This document shows positions 1 through 9,332 of a DNA stretch of 64,000 nt, piece by piece; within the stretch, counting starts at the first letter, position 1; every line of letters begins with the position of its first letter. The stretch spans positions 1 to 64,000 of the forward strand of contig NZ_CADIJW010000005.1 in NCBI RefSeq assembly GCF_902859745.1, given 5' to 3'. The stretch comes from Achromobacter dolens (GTDB lineage: Bacteria; Pseudomonadota; Gammaproteobacteria; Burkholderiales; Burkholderiaceae_B). A program made the translations under genes and the position numbers. The notes beneath the pieces were generated by a model. That model worked only from the letters and a program-made list of their open reading frames with translations. It was not told where the DNA came from and did no database searches.

Positions 1-2
1 GG

Positions 3-83
3 ATACGCTTTTATAACCACCGGCGCCCGCACCAGGCGCTCGGCATGAAGACCCCGGCTGAGGCATTTGCATTAGCCGCTTAA
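3..83 (+). mobile_element. IS transposase, 3' end (truncated by window edge)
   Basis: Reading frame 3 from the window edge ends at TAA 81-83 and carries YNHRRPHQALGMKTP near its end. That is the usual C-terminus of DDE transposases of the IS3/IS481 type, after the last catalytic Glu. Only about 27 codons are visible, so neither the family within IS3/IS481 nor intactness upstream can be judged. No clear terminal inverted repeat could be identified without the left end. Confidence 0.72.
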
Positions 84-119
84 ACTGAGCAGGTTCTGCT
101 GGGTCATTACAAAGCGCTC

Positions 120-296
120 ATGTCGCGTTCCTTCACCCGCTTTTACAGCGAGTCGGACAAGACTTTCCTGACCTATGCGGGACTGCTCGGCGACTATCGC
201 GGCGCGCGAGATGAACTGAGCGCCCGATTGAACTACTGGGCCGAGCCTGTCTACGCGCAGATTTTCCGATTTCCGGAAGCGGTCGCAGCAGAGTAG
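120..296 (+). pseudogene. Unidentified C-terminal gene fragment beside the IS end
   Basis: A 58-residue frame starts at ATG 120 and ends at TAG 294-296, with a protein-like composition (contains LLGDYRGARDELSARLNYW). The same frame stays open back to the transposase stop codon at 81-83. That is what one would expect if the IS had inserted into a gene and left its 3' portion behind. I do not recognise the family. It could also be a small independent ORF, but no ribosome binding site precedes the ATG. Confidence 0.35.
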
Positions 297-419
297 GCAG
301 CGCTCTTTCCCTGCCTTGCCGGCCGTGGTTTGATCGGCAGCGCAGGTCTTGCGTGGCCGAGCAGCGGTGTGGCGGCTATCTCCGAAACGTGTGAGCGCTA
401 AGGTTCGCCGCTTCGTCCG

Positions 420-1082
420 TCAAACCGGCCATTCCCCCAGCCGATACGCCGAATCCCAGAACATCCACTCCAACTGCGCCGCATGCGTATACGCCCGGTG
501 CATGTCCTCGCGCGTTTGCGCCGACGCCTTGTCCGCCGCCTGGTCCACCGATGCGATCACTTCGCGCACCAGGGTGTGGAATTCTTCTCCGGCGTAGGTA
601 TCGATCCACGCGCCATAGGGATTGGGACGCGTCGCGCGGGCGTGGATGTCGCGGCCGATTTCCGCGTAGATCCAGAAGCACGGCAGCAACGCGGCCAGGG
701 CCACGGGATAGGGCGCGCTCCACGCCGTGGCGATGAGAAAGCTGGTGTAGTGATGGCTGGCGGGCGATAGCGGGGTGCTGGCGAACGTGTCCCCGTCGAT
801 GCCGAACTGCTTCATGAACCCCTCATGCAGACTGCGCTCGACCACCACGGCGTTCTTGGCGGCGTCGGCGAACTGCACCACGCCGTCGGCATGGTCGGCC
901 TTGGCGGCGGTGACCGCCAGGGCGCGGCCGAAGGCCAGCAGGTAGTGGGCGTCCTGGATCATGTAGTGGCGGAACGCCCGTTCGCTGAGCTGGCCGCTGG
1001 CCAGTTCCTGGTTGAACGGCATGGTGCGCGTTTTTTCGTACAGCGCGGCGTTGCGCGTCCAGGCGTCGGTGCTGAAAGACAT
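420..1082 (-). CDS. tenA: TenA family aminopyrimidine aminohydrolase (thiaminase II)
   Basis: A 220-residue cytoplasmic protein of the TenA family. TenA hydrolyses the aminopyrimidine of degraded thiamine (salvage) and can also cleave thiamine. The three catalytic residues of Bacillus TenA fall at identical numbers here: Asp44 in YMIQDAHYL, Cys135 in LLPCFWIYAEIG and Glu205 in LEWMFWDSAY, so the enzyme should be active. The start at 1082 has GAGGA nearby upstream; the frame stays open further upstream but the added sequence has low complexity. It is monocistronic. No TPP riboswitch motif was found in the 249-base gap before it. Confidence 0.92.
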   Translation of the reverse strand: MSFSTDAWTRNAALYEKTRTMPFNQELASGQLSERAFRHYMIQDAHYLLAFGRALAVTAAKADHADGVVQFADAAKNAVVVERSLHEGFMKQFGIDGDTFASTPLSPASHHYTSFLIATAWSAPYPVALAALLPCFWIYAEIGRDIHARATRPNPYGAWIDTYAGEEFHTLVREVIASVDQAADKASAQTREDMHRAYTHAAQLEWMFWDSAYRLGEWPV

Positions 1083-1331
1083 GGCATTCCTCAAGACAGA
1101 TTCAGACGGCGCGCGTGCGCGCGTCGGGGTTGAGGATCCAAGGGTATCAACAATCGCGGGGCATGTCGGCGGGGCGCGTCGCCGTGCGCCGTTGTTCAGA
1201 TGTGCCGGGCGGAGGCGCGCCTGGAAAAAACCTCCGGGCCGGCGGCCAGCCCAGGTGGCTCCTTGTCGATTGTCGAGATTCGAAGCGGCGCACGGTCTGC
1301 CGCGAGCGCCGCTCTCCAAGTGGCGCACGGC

Positions 1332-2117
1332 CTACTGCATGTACCACCCATGGCTGACGACGAACGACTGCCCCGTGAACGCCGCGCTGGGGAAGGTCGA
1401 CAGGAACAGCGCCGTCTGCGCCACGTCCTCGACGGTGGTGAAGATGCCGTCGACGGTATCGCCCAGCATCACCTTCTTGACCACGTCTTCTTCGCTGATG
1501 CCCAGTTCCTTGGCCTGCTCGGGAATCTGCTTCTCGACCAGGGGCGTGCGCACGAAGCCGGGGCAGATGACGTGCGAACGCACGTTGTGCTTGGCGCCTT
1601 CCTTGGCCAGCACGCGCGCCAGGCCCAGCAGCGCGTGCTTGGCGGCGACGTAGGCGGACTTGAGCGGCGAGGCTTCGTGCGAGTGCACCGAGCCCATGTA
1701 GATCACGACGCCGCCGCGATCGTCCTTGTACATGTGCTTGAGCGCGGCCTTGGTGGTGAGGAAGGCGCCATCGACGTGGATGGCCTGCATCTTCTTCCAG
1801 TCGGCGAACGCGAAGTTCTCGATGGGGTTGACGATCTGGATGCCGGCGTTCGAGATCAGGATGTCGATGCTGCCGTAGGCGGTGGCGACGCGGTCGATGC
1901 CCTGGTTGACGGCGTCTTCGTTGGTGACGTCCATGGCCACGCCCATGGCCTTGCCGCCGGCCTGCTCGATTTCGCGGGCGACGGCGTCGGCGCCGGCCTG
2001 GTTCAGGTCGGCGATGGCGACCGCGGCGCCCGCGCGCGACAGGGTCAGCGCGATTTCCTTGCCGATGCCGCTGGCCGCGCCGGTGACGACGGCCACTTTT
2101 CCGTTCAGATTGCTCAT
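1332..2117 (-). CDS. bdhA: 3-hydroxybutyrate dehydrogenase (SDR family)
   Basis: A 261-residue short-chain dehydrogenase predicted to interconvert D-3-hydroxybutyrate and acetoacetate with NAD, as in polyhydroxybutyrate turnover. The Rossmann glycine motif TGAASGIG is at 12-19, NAG at 90-92, and the catalytic Ser143/Tyr156/Lys160 in YVAAK. The [11 protein letters not shown] segment and the C-terminal [13 protein letters not shown] ending match the 3-hydroxybutyrate dehydrogenase subfamily, whose length is also about 260. The gene stands alone, leftward, and is divergent from the amidase gene; its promoter should lie in 2118-2485. Confidence 0.9.
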   Translation of the reverse strand: MSNLNGKVAVVTGAASGIGKEIALTLSRAGAAVAIADLNQAGADAVAREIEQAGGKAMGVAMDVTNEDAVNQGIDRVATAYGSIDILISNAGIQIVNPIENFAFADWKKMQAIHVDGAFLTTKAALKHMYKDDRGGVVIYMGSVHSHEASPLKSAYVAAKHALLGLARVLAKEGAKHNVRSHVICPGFVRTPLVEKQIPEQAKELGISEEDVVKKVMLGDTVDGIFTTVEDVAQTALFLSTFPSAAFTGQSFVVSHGWYMQ

Positions 2118-2485
2118 GCTGGGAACCTCCGGGTAAGAATGCCGCGGGCCGGGGTGCGCCCGCGGATGCGAGGGGCATGGGTTGATGGTAGCGCTCCAGG
2201 ATGAGCGCAGCCTGAACGCGACAACGCGGGTAACTTTCTATGTCATTTGCTTCCGCCGCGTGTCCGCCCGGCGCGGGCGCGCTGTCGCGGTGAGGGCGCA
2301 AGGTGCATGTCTTCGGCGCCATGCCGACGGCCATGCCAGGCGGAGTTTGTTACCAACGCGCGCCACGCGGCGCATTCCGCCATTGCCGGTGGCGCCGGGC
2401 TGCGCGAGAATCCGCCGCATTCGGTCCTATCTCGGTGGGTGGGGACCTGGTTTCTTACAAAGCGAATTCAAGCGTGGCAACAGTC
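2118..2485. other. Intergenic region between divergent genes
   Basis: This 368-base spacer separates the leftward dehydrogenase from the rightward amidase and should hold both promoters. Several open frames cross it, but their translations are rich in Arg and Pro and resemble no protein. I see no convincing promoter, hairpin or small gene. Confidence 0.4.
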
Positions 2486-3196
2486 ATGAACGGTCGAGCG
2501 GGCAAGCAAGGGGCGGCAGGATGGGCGCGCGGCGTCGCGGCGGCCTTGCTGGGGGTGGCGGCGCTGTCGGCGCAGGCGGCCTACGTGGTGGTGGACACCG
2601 GCCACACGCCCAAGCAGCCGGGCGCCACGGGCGCCAGCGGCCGGGTGGAGTACCAGTACAACCTGGACCTGAGCGGCGCGGTGGCCACGGATCTGCTGGC
2701 GCTGGGCGACCGCGTGACGCGCGTGTCGGCCGATGGCGCCGAGATTGCGCTGGGCCGGCGCGCGTTGACCGCGCCGGACGCGGACTTCTTCATCTCTATC
2801 CACCACGATTCGATGCAGCAGAAGTACATCGATGCCGGCCGTCAGCGGGAATTCGCGGGCTTCGCCATCTTTGTCTCGCAGCTCAATCCCCGCTACGAGG
2901 ACAGCCTGCGATGCGCCAAGGCCATCGGCGAGGCGCTGGTGGCAGCGGGCGAAAAGCCGTCGCTGTACCACGCCGAGCCCATCGCGGGCGAGAACCGGCC
3001 TTTGCTCGATCGTCGCCTGGGCGTGCATCGCTACGATGGGCTGGCGGTGCTCAAGACGGCGGCGATGCCAGCGGTGCTGGTGGAGGCTGGCGTGATCGTG
3101 AATCCCGACGAAGAGGCGCGCCTGGCGCGGCCCGAGACAATCCAGCGCCTGGCGCGAGCGATCGCGGACGGCACGCACGCCTGTCAGCGGCGCTAG
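2486..3196 (+). CDS. N-acetylmuramoyl-L-alanine amidase (Amidase_3), exported
   Basis: A 236-residue protein with a Sec-type signal (RGVAAALLGVAALSAQA, about residues 13-30) and one Amidase_3 domain. These zinc enzymes cleave the amide bond between N-acetylmuramic acid and the stem peptide in periplasmic peptidoglycan. The likely zinc and catalytic residues are visible in DTGHTPKQPG, in the Glu of ASGRVEYQYN, in FISIHHDS and in AVLVEAGVI. There is no AMIN domain or LysM repeat, so it is a minimal AmiC-like enzyme. ATG 2486 was chosen because the signal peptide follows directly; the frame is open further upstream, and the ribosome binding site is weak. Confidence 0.85.
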   Translation: MNGRAGKQGAAGWARGVAAALLGVAALSAQAAYVVVDTGHTPKQPGATGASGRVEYQYNLDLSGAVATDLLALGDRVTRVSADGAEIALGRRALTAPDADFFISIHHDSMQQKYIDAGRQREFAGFAIFVSQLNPRYEDSLRCAKAIGEALVAAGEKPSLYHAEPIAGENRPLLDRRLGVHRYDGLAVLKTAAMPAVLVEAGVIVNPDEEARLARPETIQRLARAIADGTHACQRR

Positions 3197-3352
3197 CGCG
3201 GCGCGGGGCGGCTGGCGGACGAATGCGGGATGAAATGGCTGGGGATGGATAAAATCCGGCATTCGACTGGCGGGCCGCCGCGCCCGGGGCGACGCGGTTG
3301 CGCAGGGCGGGGTCGATGCCGTCCATGGCATGCGTTCCGAGAACAAGGACTG

Positions 3353-4549
3353 ATGATGCTGAAAAGAAAACTGACGATGTTGGCCGCGGGCCTGGCGCTG
3401 TCCATGGCCGGAGTGTCCGCCGCGGTGGCGCAGACGCAGGCGCCGGCGGCGCAGCAGGAGGAACCCGAGCGCTACGGCCCGTTCTTCTTCCTGCCCAGCC
3501 AGCCCAATCTGCTGGTCTACGTGGGCGCGGTGGGCGCCAACGACATGCTCAATCTGAAGAAAGCGCTGCGCGAGCATCCGACCATCTCCACCCTGATCCT
3601 GCAGAACAATGGCGGCGGCCTGGTGCATATCGGCTTGGTGGTGGCCGAAGAGGTTTACGAGCGCGGGCTGAACACCTATATCCCGAAGGACAGCTATTGC
3701 GCGTCGGCGTGTTCGTTTGTGTTCTTCGCCGGCCGCCAGCGCCTGGCCGAAGGCCGCCTGGGCGTGCACCAGATTTCCGCGCCCGAGATGACGGGCGAAC
3801 AGGCGCAGTTCGGCGTGTCGGACATCGTCGCGACCCTGCCGAAGTACGGCGTGTCGGCCGACGTGCTGGGGATCATGTTCAGCACGCCGTCCAAGGAGAT
3901 GTATTTCTTCTCGCCGCAGGAGATCATCAAGTACGGCATCAACCGCACCGGCAACGTCAGGACGGCCAGCAATGACGTGCAGCCGGGCACGGGCCAGCGC
4001 GCGGCGCCTGCCACGGCGCCTGCCGCGGCGGCCGCGCCGCAGGCGCAGTCGCCCGGGGATGCCAAGTTGCCGCCGCGCAAGCCGGCTTCGCCGGATGCCG
4101 CGCCGGCGCCGGCCGGCCCCGTGGCAAATCCGTACATGCCCAAGGAAACCGCGCCGGCCGCGATCACGGATGAGCAGAAGGCGATCAACGCCGCGGCCCT
4201 GATGATCCAGGCGGGCAGCGGCACCAACGAGGAAGCGCTGAAGTTCACGCGCGAGTTCTACGCCGATTCGGTCGACTACTTCAAGAAGCAGCGGCCGAAA
4301 TCCGAGATTCTGGCGGACAAGGAGGCGTACTTCGCGCGCTGGCCGGTGCGGCGTTTCGTGGTCGACCAGAGTTCGCTGCGGGCCAAGTGCCAGGACCAGA
4401 TGTGCATGGTCAAGGGCCTCTACGATTACAAGGTATCGAGCCCGGAGCGCGGCAAGACCGCGACCGGCACGTCGAATTTCACTTACGTCCTTGACCTGCG
4501 CAACCGTTACCGCATCGTCATGGAAGACAGCGAGGTCATCAGCCGCTGA
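3353..4549 (+). CDS. Exported ClpP/crotonase-fold protein (COG3904-like)
   Basis: A 398-residue protein with a signal peptide (about residues 1-27, ending AAVAQ). Residues 40-215 resemble the periplasmic ClpP-like family: LILQNNGGGLVHIGLVVAE, then SYCASACSFVFFAG, where the Ser between Ala residues occupies the nucleophile elbow, then GRLGVHQ. An Ala/Pro-rich linker (about 220-285) leads to a C-terminal domain with NTF2-like features (EEALKFTREFYADSVDYF). Substrates are unknown. AAGGA precedes the start; the next ATG, one codon on, is equally possible. It lies 30 bases ahead of the LprI-like gene and is probably cotranscribed with it. Confidence 0.75.
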   Translation: MMLKRKLTMLAAGLALSMAGVSAAVAQTQAPAAQQEEPERYGPFFFLPSQPNLLVYVGAVGANDMLNLKKALREHPTISTLILQNNGGGLVHIGLVVAEEVYERGLNTYIPKDSYCASACSFVFFAGRQRLAEGRLGVHQISAPEMTGEQAQFGVSDIVATLPKYGVSADVLGIMFSTPSKEMYFFSPQEIIKYGINRTGNVRTASNDVQPGTGQRAAPATAPAAAAAPQAQSPGDAKLPPRKPASPDAAPAPAGPVANPYMPKETAPAAITDEQKAINAAALMIQAGSGTNEEALKFTREFYADSVDYFKKQRPKSEILADKEAYFARWPVRRFVVDQSSLRAKCQDQMCMVKGLYDYKVSSPERGKTATGTSNFTYVLDLRNRYRIVMEDSEVISR

Positions 4550-4579
4550 CGCAGCGGCCCGATGCCAGGGAGAACTGCA

Positions 4580-5428
4580 ATGAGTTTCAGGAATCGCGCG
4601 GCGCAGTTGCTGTGCCTGGCGGGATTGGGCGTGGCGGCGGCGCCGGCCCTGGCGATCAACTGCCAGAAGGCCAGCACTCCCTCCGAGAAGCTGATCTGTT
4701 CGGATCGCAAGGCGGTGGCTGCCGATGGCGAGCTGAACCGCGCCTATGCGGCGGTGCTGAAGCAGGCGCCGGACGAGGAGATCCGCAAGATGCTGGTGGA
4801 TAGCCAGCGGCGCTGGATCGAGGCCCGCGACCAGGCGCTGAACGGGCTGACCGATGATTCCGATGCGCTGCAGGACGACCAGACGCCGGGCGGCCTCGCG
4901 GCGGACATGATCCTCAACCGCGTCGCCGCGCTCAAGGAGATCAGGAAGGGCGACAAGCTGCCCGCCATGATCGCCACGGCGCTGCGCCAGCGGGAGTTCA
5001 ACAAGCAGTTCACGGGCGGCCCCTATGCCGGTTTCGACGTGTCCTGCGACATCCTGCCGCCGGACTACAAGTACTACGCCTGTTTCGCGACCCGCCATTA
5101 CCAGAACAACGACCGCATCTGCAGCGTGGAGGAATACTGGGCCACGGGCTCGGTCTACGTGCAACGCTATGTGGCCAAGGTGGTCGACAACAAACCGGTG
5201 CCGGTGGCGTCCTGCTCGTTCAATGGCAACGACGCCAACTGCCCGGGCAGCATTGCCGATGACGCGCACTGGAACACCGGCCCCGAGGTGCACAAGGTGG
5301 ACTACTCCTCCAAGCCGCTGCCCAAGGTGGACGGCGAAGTGCACGACGACGATGAGTATGGCTGGCTCAAGTCCTGCCTGAGCGACGCGTCGTTCCCGCT
5401 GTCCAATCCGAAGGACGCCGGCCGCTAG
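4580..5428 (+). CDS. Exported LprI-like (DUF1311) protein
   Basis: A 282-residue protein with a signal peptide ending APALA (about residue 26). It is followed by a Cys-containing helical segment (INCQKASTPSEKLICSDRK, then LNRAYAAVLKQ) typical of the LprI/DUF1311 family, some members of which inhibit lysozyme. The C-terminal half is rich in Cys, Tyr and Asp and I do not recognise it. The start at 4580 has AGGGAG upstream. It follows the ClpP-like gene by 30 bases, suggesting a two-gene envelope operon. The function in cell-wall protection is inferred from the family only. Confidence 0.68.
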   Translation: MSFRNRAAQLLCLAGLGVAAAPALAINCQKASTPSEKLICSDRKAVAADGELNRAYAAVLKQAPDEEIRKMLVDSQRRWIEARDQALNGLTDDSDALQDDQTPGGLAADMILNRVAALKEIRKGDKLPAMIATALRQREFNKQFTGGPYAGFDVSCDILPPDYKYYACFATRHYQNNDRICSVEEYWATGSVYVQRYVAKVVDNKPVPVASCSFNGNDANCPGSIADDAHWNTGPEVHKVDYSSKPLPKVDGEVHDDDEYGWLKSCLSDASFPLSNPKDAGR

Positions 5429-5498
5429 CCGGGCCGGGCCGCGTCAGGCAGCGTCGTCGGCGGCGGCCCGGGCCAGGCGCTTGCGGTGGTGCCTGGCG

Positions 5499-6719
5499 TC
5501 AGGCCTTGGCGGCGGCTGGCACCGACGAGCCGCCAGTGCGCAAGAGCAGGAAGCCCGCCACCGCCGAGGCCAGCGAGCCGGTCAGGACGCCGATCTTGGT
5601 GGCATCGACCGCCGCTGGATCGCTGAAGGCCAGTGCGCCGATGAACAGGCTCATGGTGAAGCCGATGCCGCACAGCAGGGCCACGCCGTACAGTTGCGTG
5701 AAGCTGGCGTGGCGCGGCAGGCTGGCCACGCCGGTGCGGATGGCGAGCCACGCAAAGCCGAACACGCCCAGTTGCTTGCCCAGGAACAGGCCCAGCGCCA
5801 CGCCCAGCGGCACGGGCTGCGCCAGGCTCGACAGCCCCATGCCGGCGAACGACACGCCGGCGTTGGCGAAGCCGAACAGGGGAACGATCAGCAAGGCCAC
5901 GGGTTTGTGCAGCGCGTGTTCCAGCGCATGCAGCGGCGAATGCTCGCCCGCGCGGCCCTGGTTCCGCGGACGCAGCGGAATGGTCAGCGCCAGCGCCACG
6001 CCCGCGAGCGTGGCATGGACGCCGGACTTCAGCACGAAGTACCAGAGCACCGCGCCGATCAGCAGATAGGGCGCCAGGCGCAGCACGCCGGCCCGGTTCA
6101 GGCAGAACAGGCACGCCAGCAGGGCCCCTGCCATGCCCAGCGCGAACAGGTTCAGCTCGGAGGTATAGAACAGCGCGATGATGACGATGGCGCCCAGGTC
6201 GTCCAGGATCGCCAGCGCCGTCAGGAAGACCTTCAGCGAGGTCGGCACGCGGCTGCCCAGCAGGGCCAGGATGCCCAGTGCGAAAGCGATGTCGGTGGCG
6301 GCGGGGATGGCCCAGCCGCGCAGGGTGTCGGGGCTGCCCAGGTTCAGCAGCACGTAGATCAGCGCCGGCATGGCCATGCCGCCCAGGGCGGCGATGCCAG
6401 GCAGCACGATGCGAGCCGCGCCGCGCAACTGGCCGTCCAGCACCTCGCGCTTGATCTCCAGGCCGACCAGCAGGAAGAACACCGCCATCAGGCCATCGTT
6501 GATCCAGTGCAGCACCGATTCCTTGAGTAGCACGGGGCCGGCCTGGAAGCCGAGCTTGGCGCCGAGGATCTCGAAGTAGCCGGGCGCCAGGGGGCTGTTG
6601 GCGACGATCAGGGCGACCACCGCCGCCAGCATCAGCACGTAGCCGCCGAGGGCTTCGGAACGCAGGAACGCCTGCAGGAAAGAGACGGGCCGGGACGGGG
6701 GCGAGGCCTGCAGGGTCAC
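5499..6719 (-). CDS. nhaA: Na+/H+ antiporter NhaA
   Basis: A 406-residue inner-membrane protein with about 12 hydrophobic segments. NhaA exchanges external protons for internal sodium and controls internal pH. The Asp pair that binds cation is present in [20 protein letters not shown], and [12 protein letters not shown] and the C-terminal [16 protein letters not shown] are family hallmarks. The start is GTG 6719, placed by AGGAG six bases before it; another in-frame-independent GTG at 6726 belongs to a shadow frame. It is monocistronic, leftward and convergent with the LprI-like gene. Confidence 0.93.
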   Translation of the reverse strand: MTLQASPPSRPVSFLQAFLRSEALGGYVLMLAAVVALIVANSPLAPGYFEILGAKLGFQAGPVLLKESVLHWINDGLMAVFFLLVGLEIKREVLDGQLRGAARIVLPGIAALGGMAMPALIYVLLNLGSPDTLRGWAIPAATDIAFALGILALLGSRVPTSLKVFLTALAILDDLGAIVIIALFYTSELNLFALGMAGALLACLFCLNRAGVLRLAPYLLIGAVLWYFVLKSGVHATLAGVALALTIPLRPRNQGRAGEHSPLHALEHALHKPVALLIVPLFGFANAGVSFAGMGLSSLAQPVPLGVALGLFLGKQLGVFGFAWLAIRTGVASLPRHASFTQLYGVALLCGIGFTMSLFIGALAFSDPAAVDATKIGVLTGSLASAVAGFLLLRTGGSSVPAAAKA

Positions 6720-6837
6720 TATTCACTCCTTGCGTGCTGCGATACAGCGTAAAACCTGAATTTTACCTGAATTGAATGCGTCGCGAGGAGCGGAAGGTCT
6801 TGATTTCTATAGGATTTGGTGTGATCGTCTCGACAAT

Positions 6838-7302
6838 TCAATGCCACAGCAACGCGTTCATGGCCTCGACCAGCCGGTTGCGATAGCGCGGCAGCAGCGC
6901 CCGCACGCGCGCCTGGCGTTCGGACCATTCGGCCGGCTCGGCGCCGGCGGCGATGCGCGGCGACGCCCAGATCGGGTCGGGGAAATGGCGGTCGCCGCGC
7001 CAGCGCGGAATCACGTGCCAGTGCAGGTGCGGCACCATGTTGCCGAGCGAGGCCAGGTTGATCTTGTCGGGCGCCAGGATCGATTGCTGCGCTTCCTCGA
7101 CCACGTACACCGCGCGCATCAGCAGGTCGCGGCCGTGGGTCGACAGGCTGGTCATCTCGGCCAGGTGGGCGTTCCAGATGACGCGGGTGAAGCCGGGGTA
7201 GTCGGGTTCGTCCACCTCGATCAGGCGCAGGTGCGGGCCGCGCCACAGCAAGGTGCCGCCGTCGGTCTGGCACAGCGGACAGTCGGGGTCGCGCGCGCTC
7301 AA
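6838..7302 (-). CDS. HIT family protein (nucleotide hydrolase/transferase)
   Basis: A 154-residue HIT-superfamily protein, identified by its histidine triad in NMVPHLHWHVIPR, whose central His forms the nucleotidyl intermediate. The N-terminal CPLC is a common metal-binding feature of this branch. The start is read as TTG 7302-7300, which overlaps the stop codon of the upstream acetyltransferase as TTGA, implying translational coupling. No ATG lies between that point and the conserved N-terminus. The nucleotide substrate cannot be told from sequence. Confidence 0.8.
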   Translation of the reverse strand: MSARDPDCPLCQTDGGTLLWRGPHLRLIEVDEPDYPGFTRVIWNAHLAEMTSLSTHGRDLLMRAVYVVEEAQQSILAPDKINLASLGNMVPHLHWHVIPRWRGDRHFPDPIWASPRIAAGAEPAEWSERQARVRALLPRYRNRLVEAMNALLWH

Positions 7303-7748
7303 GGCAGCACCTTGCGGTATTGGATGAAGCCGGAACGGTCGGCGATGCGGTCGTATAGCTGCATCGCGGTGGCGTTGGTTTCGTGGGTCAGCCAGTAGAC
7401 ACGGGCGCAGTTGGCGGCGGCCGCTTGCGCATAGACGTGTTCGATCAGCTTGCGGCCGGCGCCGGTGCCGCGGGTTTCCGGATCGACGTAAAGGTCCTGC
7501 AGATAGCAGTAGTCGCCCGCCGTCCAGGTCGAGCGGTGGAAGATCCAATGGACCATTCCGACCGCGCGGCCGCCGTCGTAGGCCAGCGCGGCATTCACCG
7601 GCTCGGCCGGATCAAGGAAACGGGCCCAGGTGTTGCGCGTGACGGCGTCGGCGATGTCGACGCGGTAGAAGTCCTGATACCCCTTCCAGAGGGGCAGCCA
7701 GACATCAAAATCGGCGGCGACGACGGGACGGATTTCAGCCGAGCTCAT
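7299..7748 (-). CDS. GNAT family N-acetyltransferase
   Basis: A 149-residue protein with a single GNAT fold. The acetyl-CoA pyrophosphate loop is visible in LQDLYVDPETRGTGAGRKLI, followed by VYWLTHETNATAMQLYDR. The substrate is not predictable. The start at 7748 is preceded by AGGAG. Its stop overlaps the TTG start of the HIT gene (TTGA), so the two are probably translated together. It lies 19 bases downstream of the polyphosphate kinase gene on the same strand and may belong to its operon. Confidence 0.82.
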   Translation of the reverse strand: MSSAEIRPVVAADFDVWLPLWKGYQDFYRVDIADAVTRNTWARFLDPAEPVNAALAYDGGRAVGMVHWIFHRSTWTAGDYCYLQDLYVDPETRGTGAGRKLIEHVYAQAAAANCARVYWLTHETNATAMQLYDRIADRSGFIQYRKVLP

Positions 7749-7767
7749 GGGCAAGGTCTCCTGCGGG

Positions 7768-9234
7768 TCAGAGTTGGTTTTCCAGGGCTTCGACGATATG
7801 TCGCAGCACTTGAAGGCGAGCGTAGCGCTTGTCATTGGCCGACACCAGGTGCCACGGCGCATGCTTGACATCGGTGCGCGCCAGCATTTCGTTGGTGGCC
7901 GCGGCGTATTCCTTCCATTTGTCGCGGTTGCGCCAGTCGTCGGGCGTGATCTTGAAGTTCTTGAAGGGCGATTTCTCGCGGTCCTTGAAGCGTTCGAGCT
8001 GGACGTCGGCGGTGATCGCCAGCCAGAATTTCAGCACCAGCGCGCCGCTGCCGGCCAGTTGCGCCTCGAAGTCGTTGATCTCGGCGTAGGCGCGGCGCCA
8101 GTGGGCGGGCGGGGTGATTTTCTCGACTCGCTCGACCAGCACCCGGCCGTACCAGGAGCGGTCGAAGATGGCGATGCGCCCCTGGCGCGGCACGTGGCGC
8201 CAGAAGCGCCACAGGTAAGGGCGGGACAACTCGTAGCTGTTGGGCGCGGCCACCGGGGTGATGTCGAACTGGCGCGCATCGAGCGCGTGGGTGATGCGGC
8301 GGATGGCGCCGCCCTTGCCGGCGGCGTCCTGGCCTTCGAACACTAACACCAGCGAACGTTCCTGGAATTTCCTGGAGCGGGCCGCGCGCGCCAGCCGGCC
8401 CTGCAGCAGTCCCAGTTCGGATTCGTAGTCGTCACGGTCGAGCTTGGCGTCGTAGTCCAGTTGGCCCAGCCGGTCGAGGATGCGGGCCGGACCGGTGTGG
8501 GCCACGAACGACGCCGGGATGCGCGGCACGCGGTTCTGGCGCATGGCGGCCAGCACGGCCTCGGCGGTGCGCGCGGCGCGCATGTTCTCGTCGGCGCTGG
8601 GGATCACCACCCACGGCGCATGGCCGCTGTCGGTGTGGTTGATGACGACCTGGCCGCTGTTGCGGATGCGGTCATATTTCTTGTGCACCTTGAGGTCGAT
8701 CGGGCTGACCTGCCAGGAGGTCTCGGGGCTGGCCAGCAGGCGCTTGGCCCGCGCCTGCTGGGCCTCCGATGACAGGTGGAACCAGAGCTTGAGGATCTGC
8801 ACCCCCTCGGCGGCCAGCATTGCCTCGAAGCGGCGGATGGCGACCGACTGCGCCTCGATGCTGTCCTGATTGGGGTGTTTGCGCGCGGCTTCGCGGATCA
8901 GCGGCGTGTACCAGGAGCCAAAGACGATGCCCGTGCTGCCCTTGGGTGGCAGATCTTTCCAGTAGCGCCACATGGGCGGACGCTCGAGCTCGTCGCCTTC
9001 CGGAGGACCATAGGCCAGCGTCCTGATGTGGCGCGGGTCCATCCATTCGTTGAGCAGGTTGATCGTGGCGCCCTTGCCGGCGCCGTCGATGCCGGCCACC
9101 ACCACCAGCAGGGATTTCTCGGCCTTCTGCAGGCGCTGGTACTGCGCGTTCAGCAGCGCGACGCGCAGCCGGGCTTCCAGCGGCTTGAAGGCTTCCTTGG
9201 ACAGAACGGGGTCGGCTTCGGCTTCGGCGAACAT
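7768..9234 (-). CDS. pap: Two-domain polyphosphate kinase 2 / polyphosphate:AMP phosphotransferase
   Basis: A 488-residue cytoplasmic protein made of two PPK2 domains in tandem, the class II (Pap) arrangement that phosphorylates AMP with polyphosphate. Each half has a Walker A motif: GIDGAGKG at 48-55 and GQDAAGKG in the second half. The second domain keeps the lid motif FDRSWYGRVLVERVE, while the first has the altered FGSWYTPLI. That suggests the C-terminal domain is the active one and the first is structural, as reported for characterised two-domain enzymes. The start at 9234 is the first Met before the conserved region; the ribosome binding site is weak. Confidence 0.88.
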   Translation of the reverse strand: MFAEAEADPVLSKEAFKPLEARLRVALLNAQYQRLQKAEKSLLVVVAGIDGAGKGATINLLNEWMDPRHIRTLAYGPPEGDELERPPMWRYWKDLPPKGSTGIVFGSWYTPLIREAARKHPNQDSIEAQSVAIRRFEAMLAAEGVQILKLWFHLSSEAQQARAKRLLASPETSWQVSPIDLKVHKKYDRIRNSGQVVINHTDSGHAPWVVIPSADENMRAARTAEAVLAAMRQNRVPRIPASFVAHTGPARILDRLGQLDYDAKLDRDDYESELGLLQGRLARAARSRKFQERSLVLVFEGQDAAGKGGAIRRITHALDARQFDITPVAAPNSYELSRPYLWRFWRHVPRQGRIAIFDRSWYGRVLVERVEKITPPAHWRRAYAEINDFEAQLAGSGALVLKFWLAITADVQLERFKDREKSPFKNFKITPDDWRNRDKWKEYAAATNEMLARTDVKHAPWHLVSANDKRYARLQVLRHIVEALENQL

Positions 9235-9332
9235 GGGGGTTCCGTGGGATCGGCGATCTTGTGACCGGCCGATCTTGCGGGATATCCCGGCGGCGCGCAA
9301 GTGCGCCGCCGCGGGAACCTTGCGGGCGCTGG

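Noticed and set aside
1083-1331. Thiamine (TPP) riboswitch upstream of tenA
   Set aside because: The conserved CTGAGA and ACCTGAT elements are absent on the - strand of this spacer.
2468-5344. 958-residue open frame on the - strand
   Set aside because: It lies antisense to three well-supported exported-protein genes, is rich in His/Arg/Gly and shows no domain; a GC-skew shadow.
5429-5498. Terminator between the LprI-like gene and nhaA
   Set aside because: CCAGGC/GCCTGG can pair but the stem is short, the loop large and no T-run follows on either strand.
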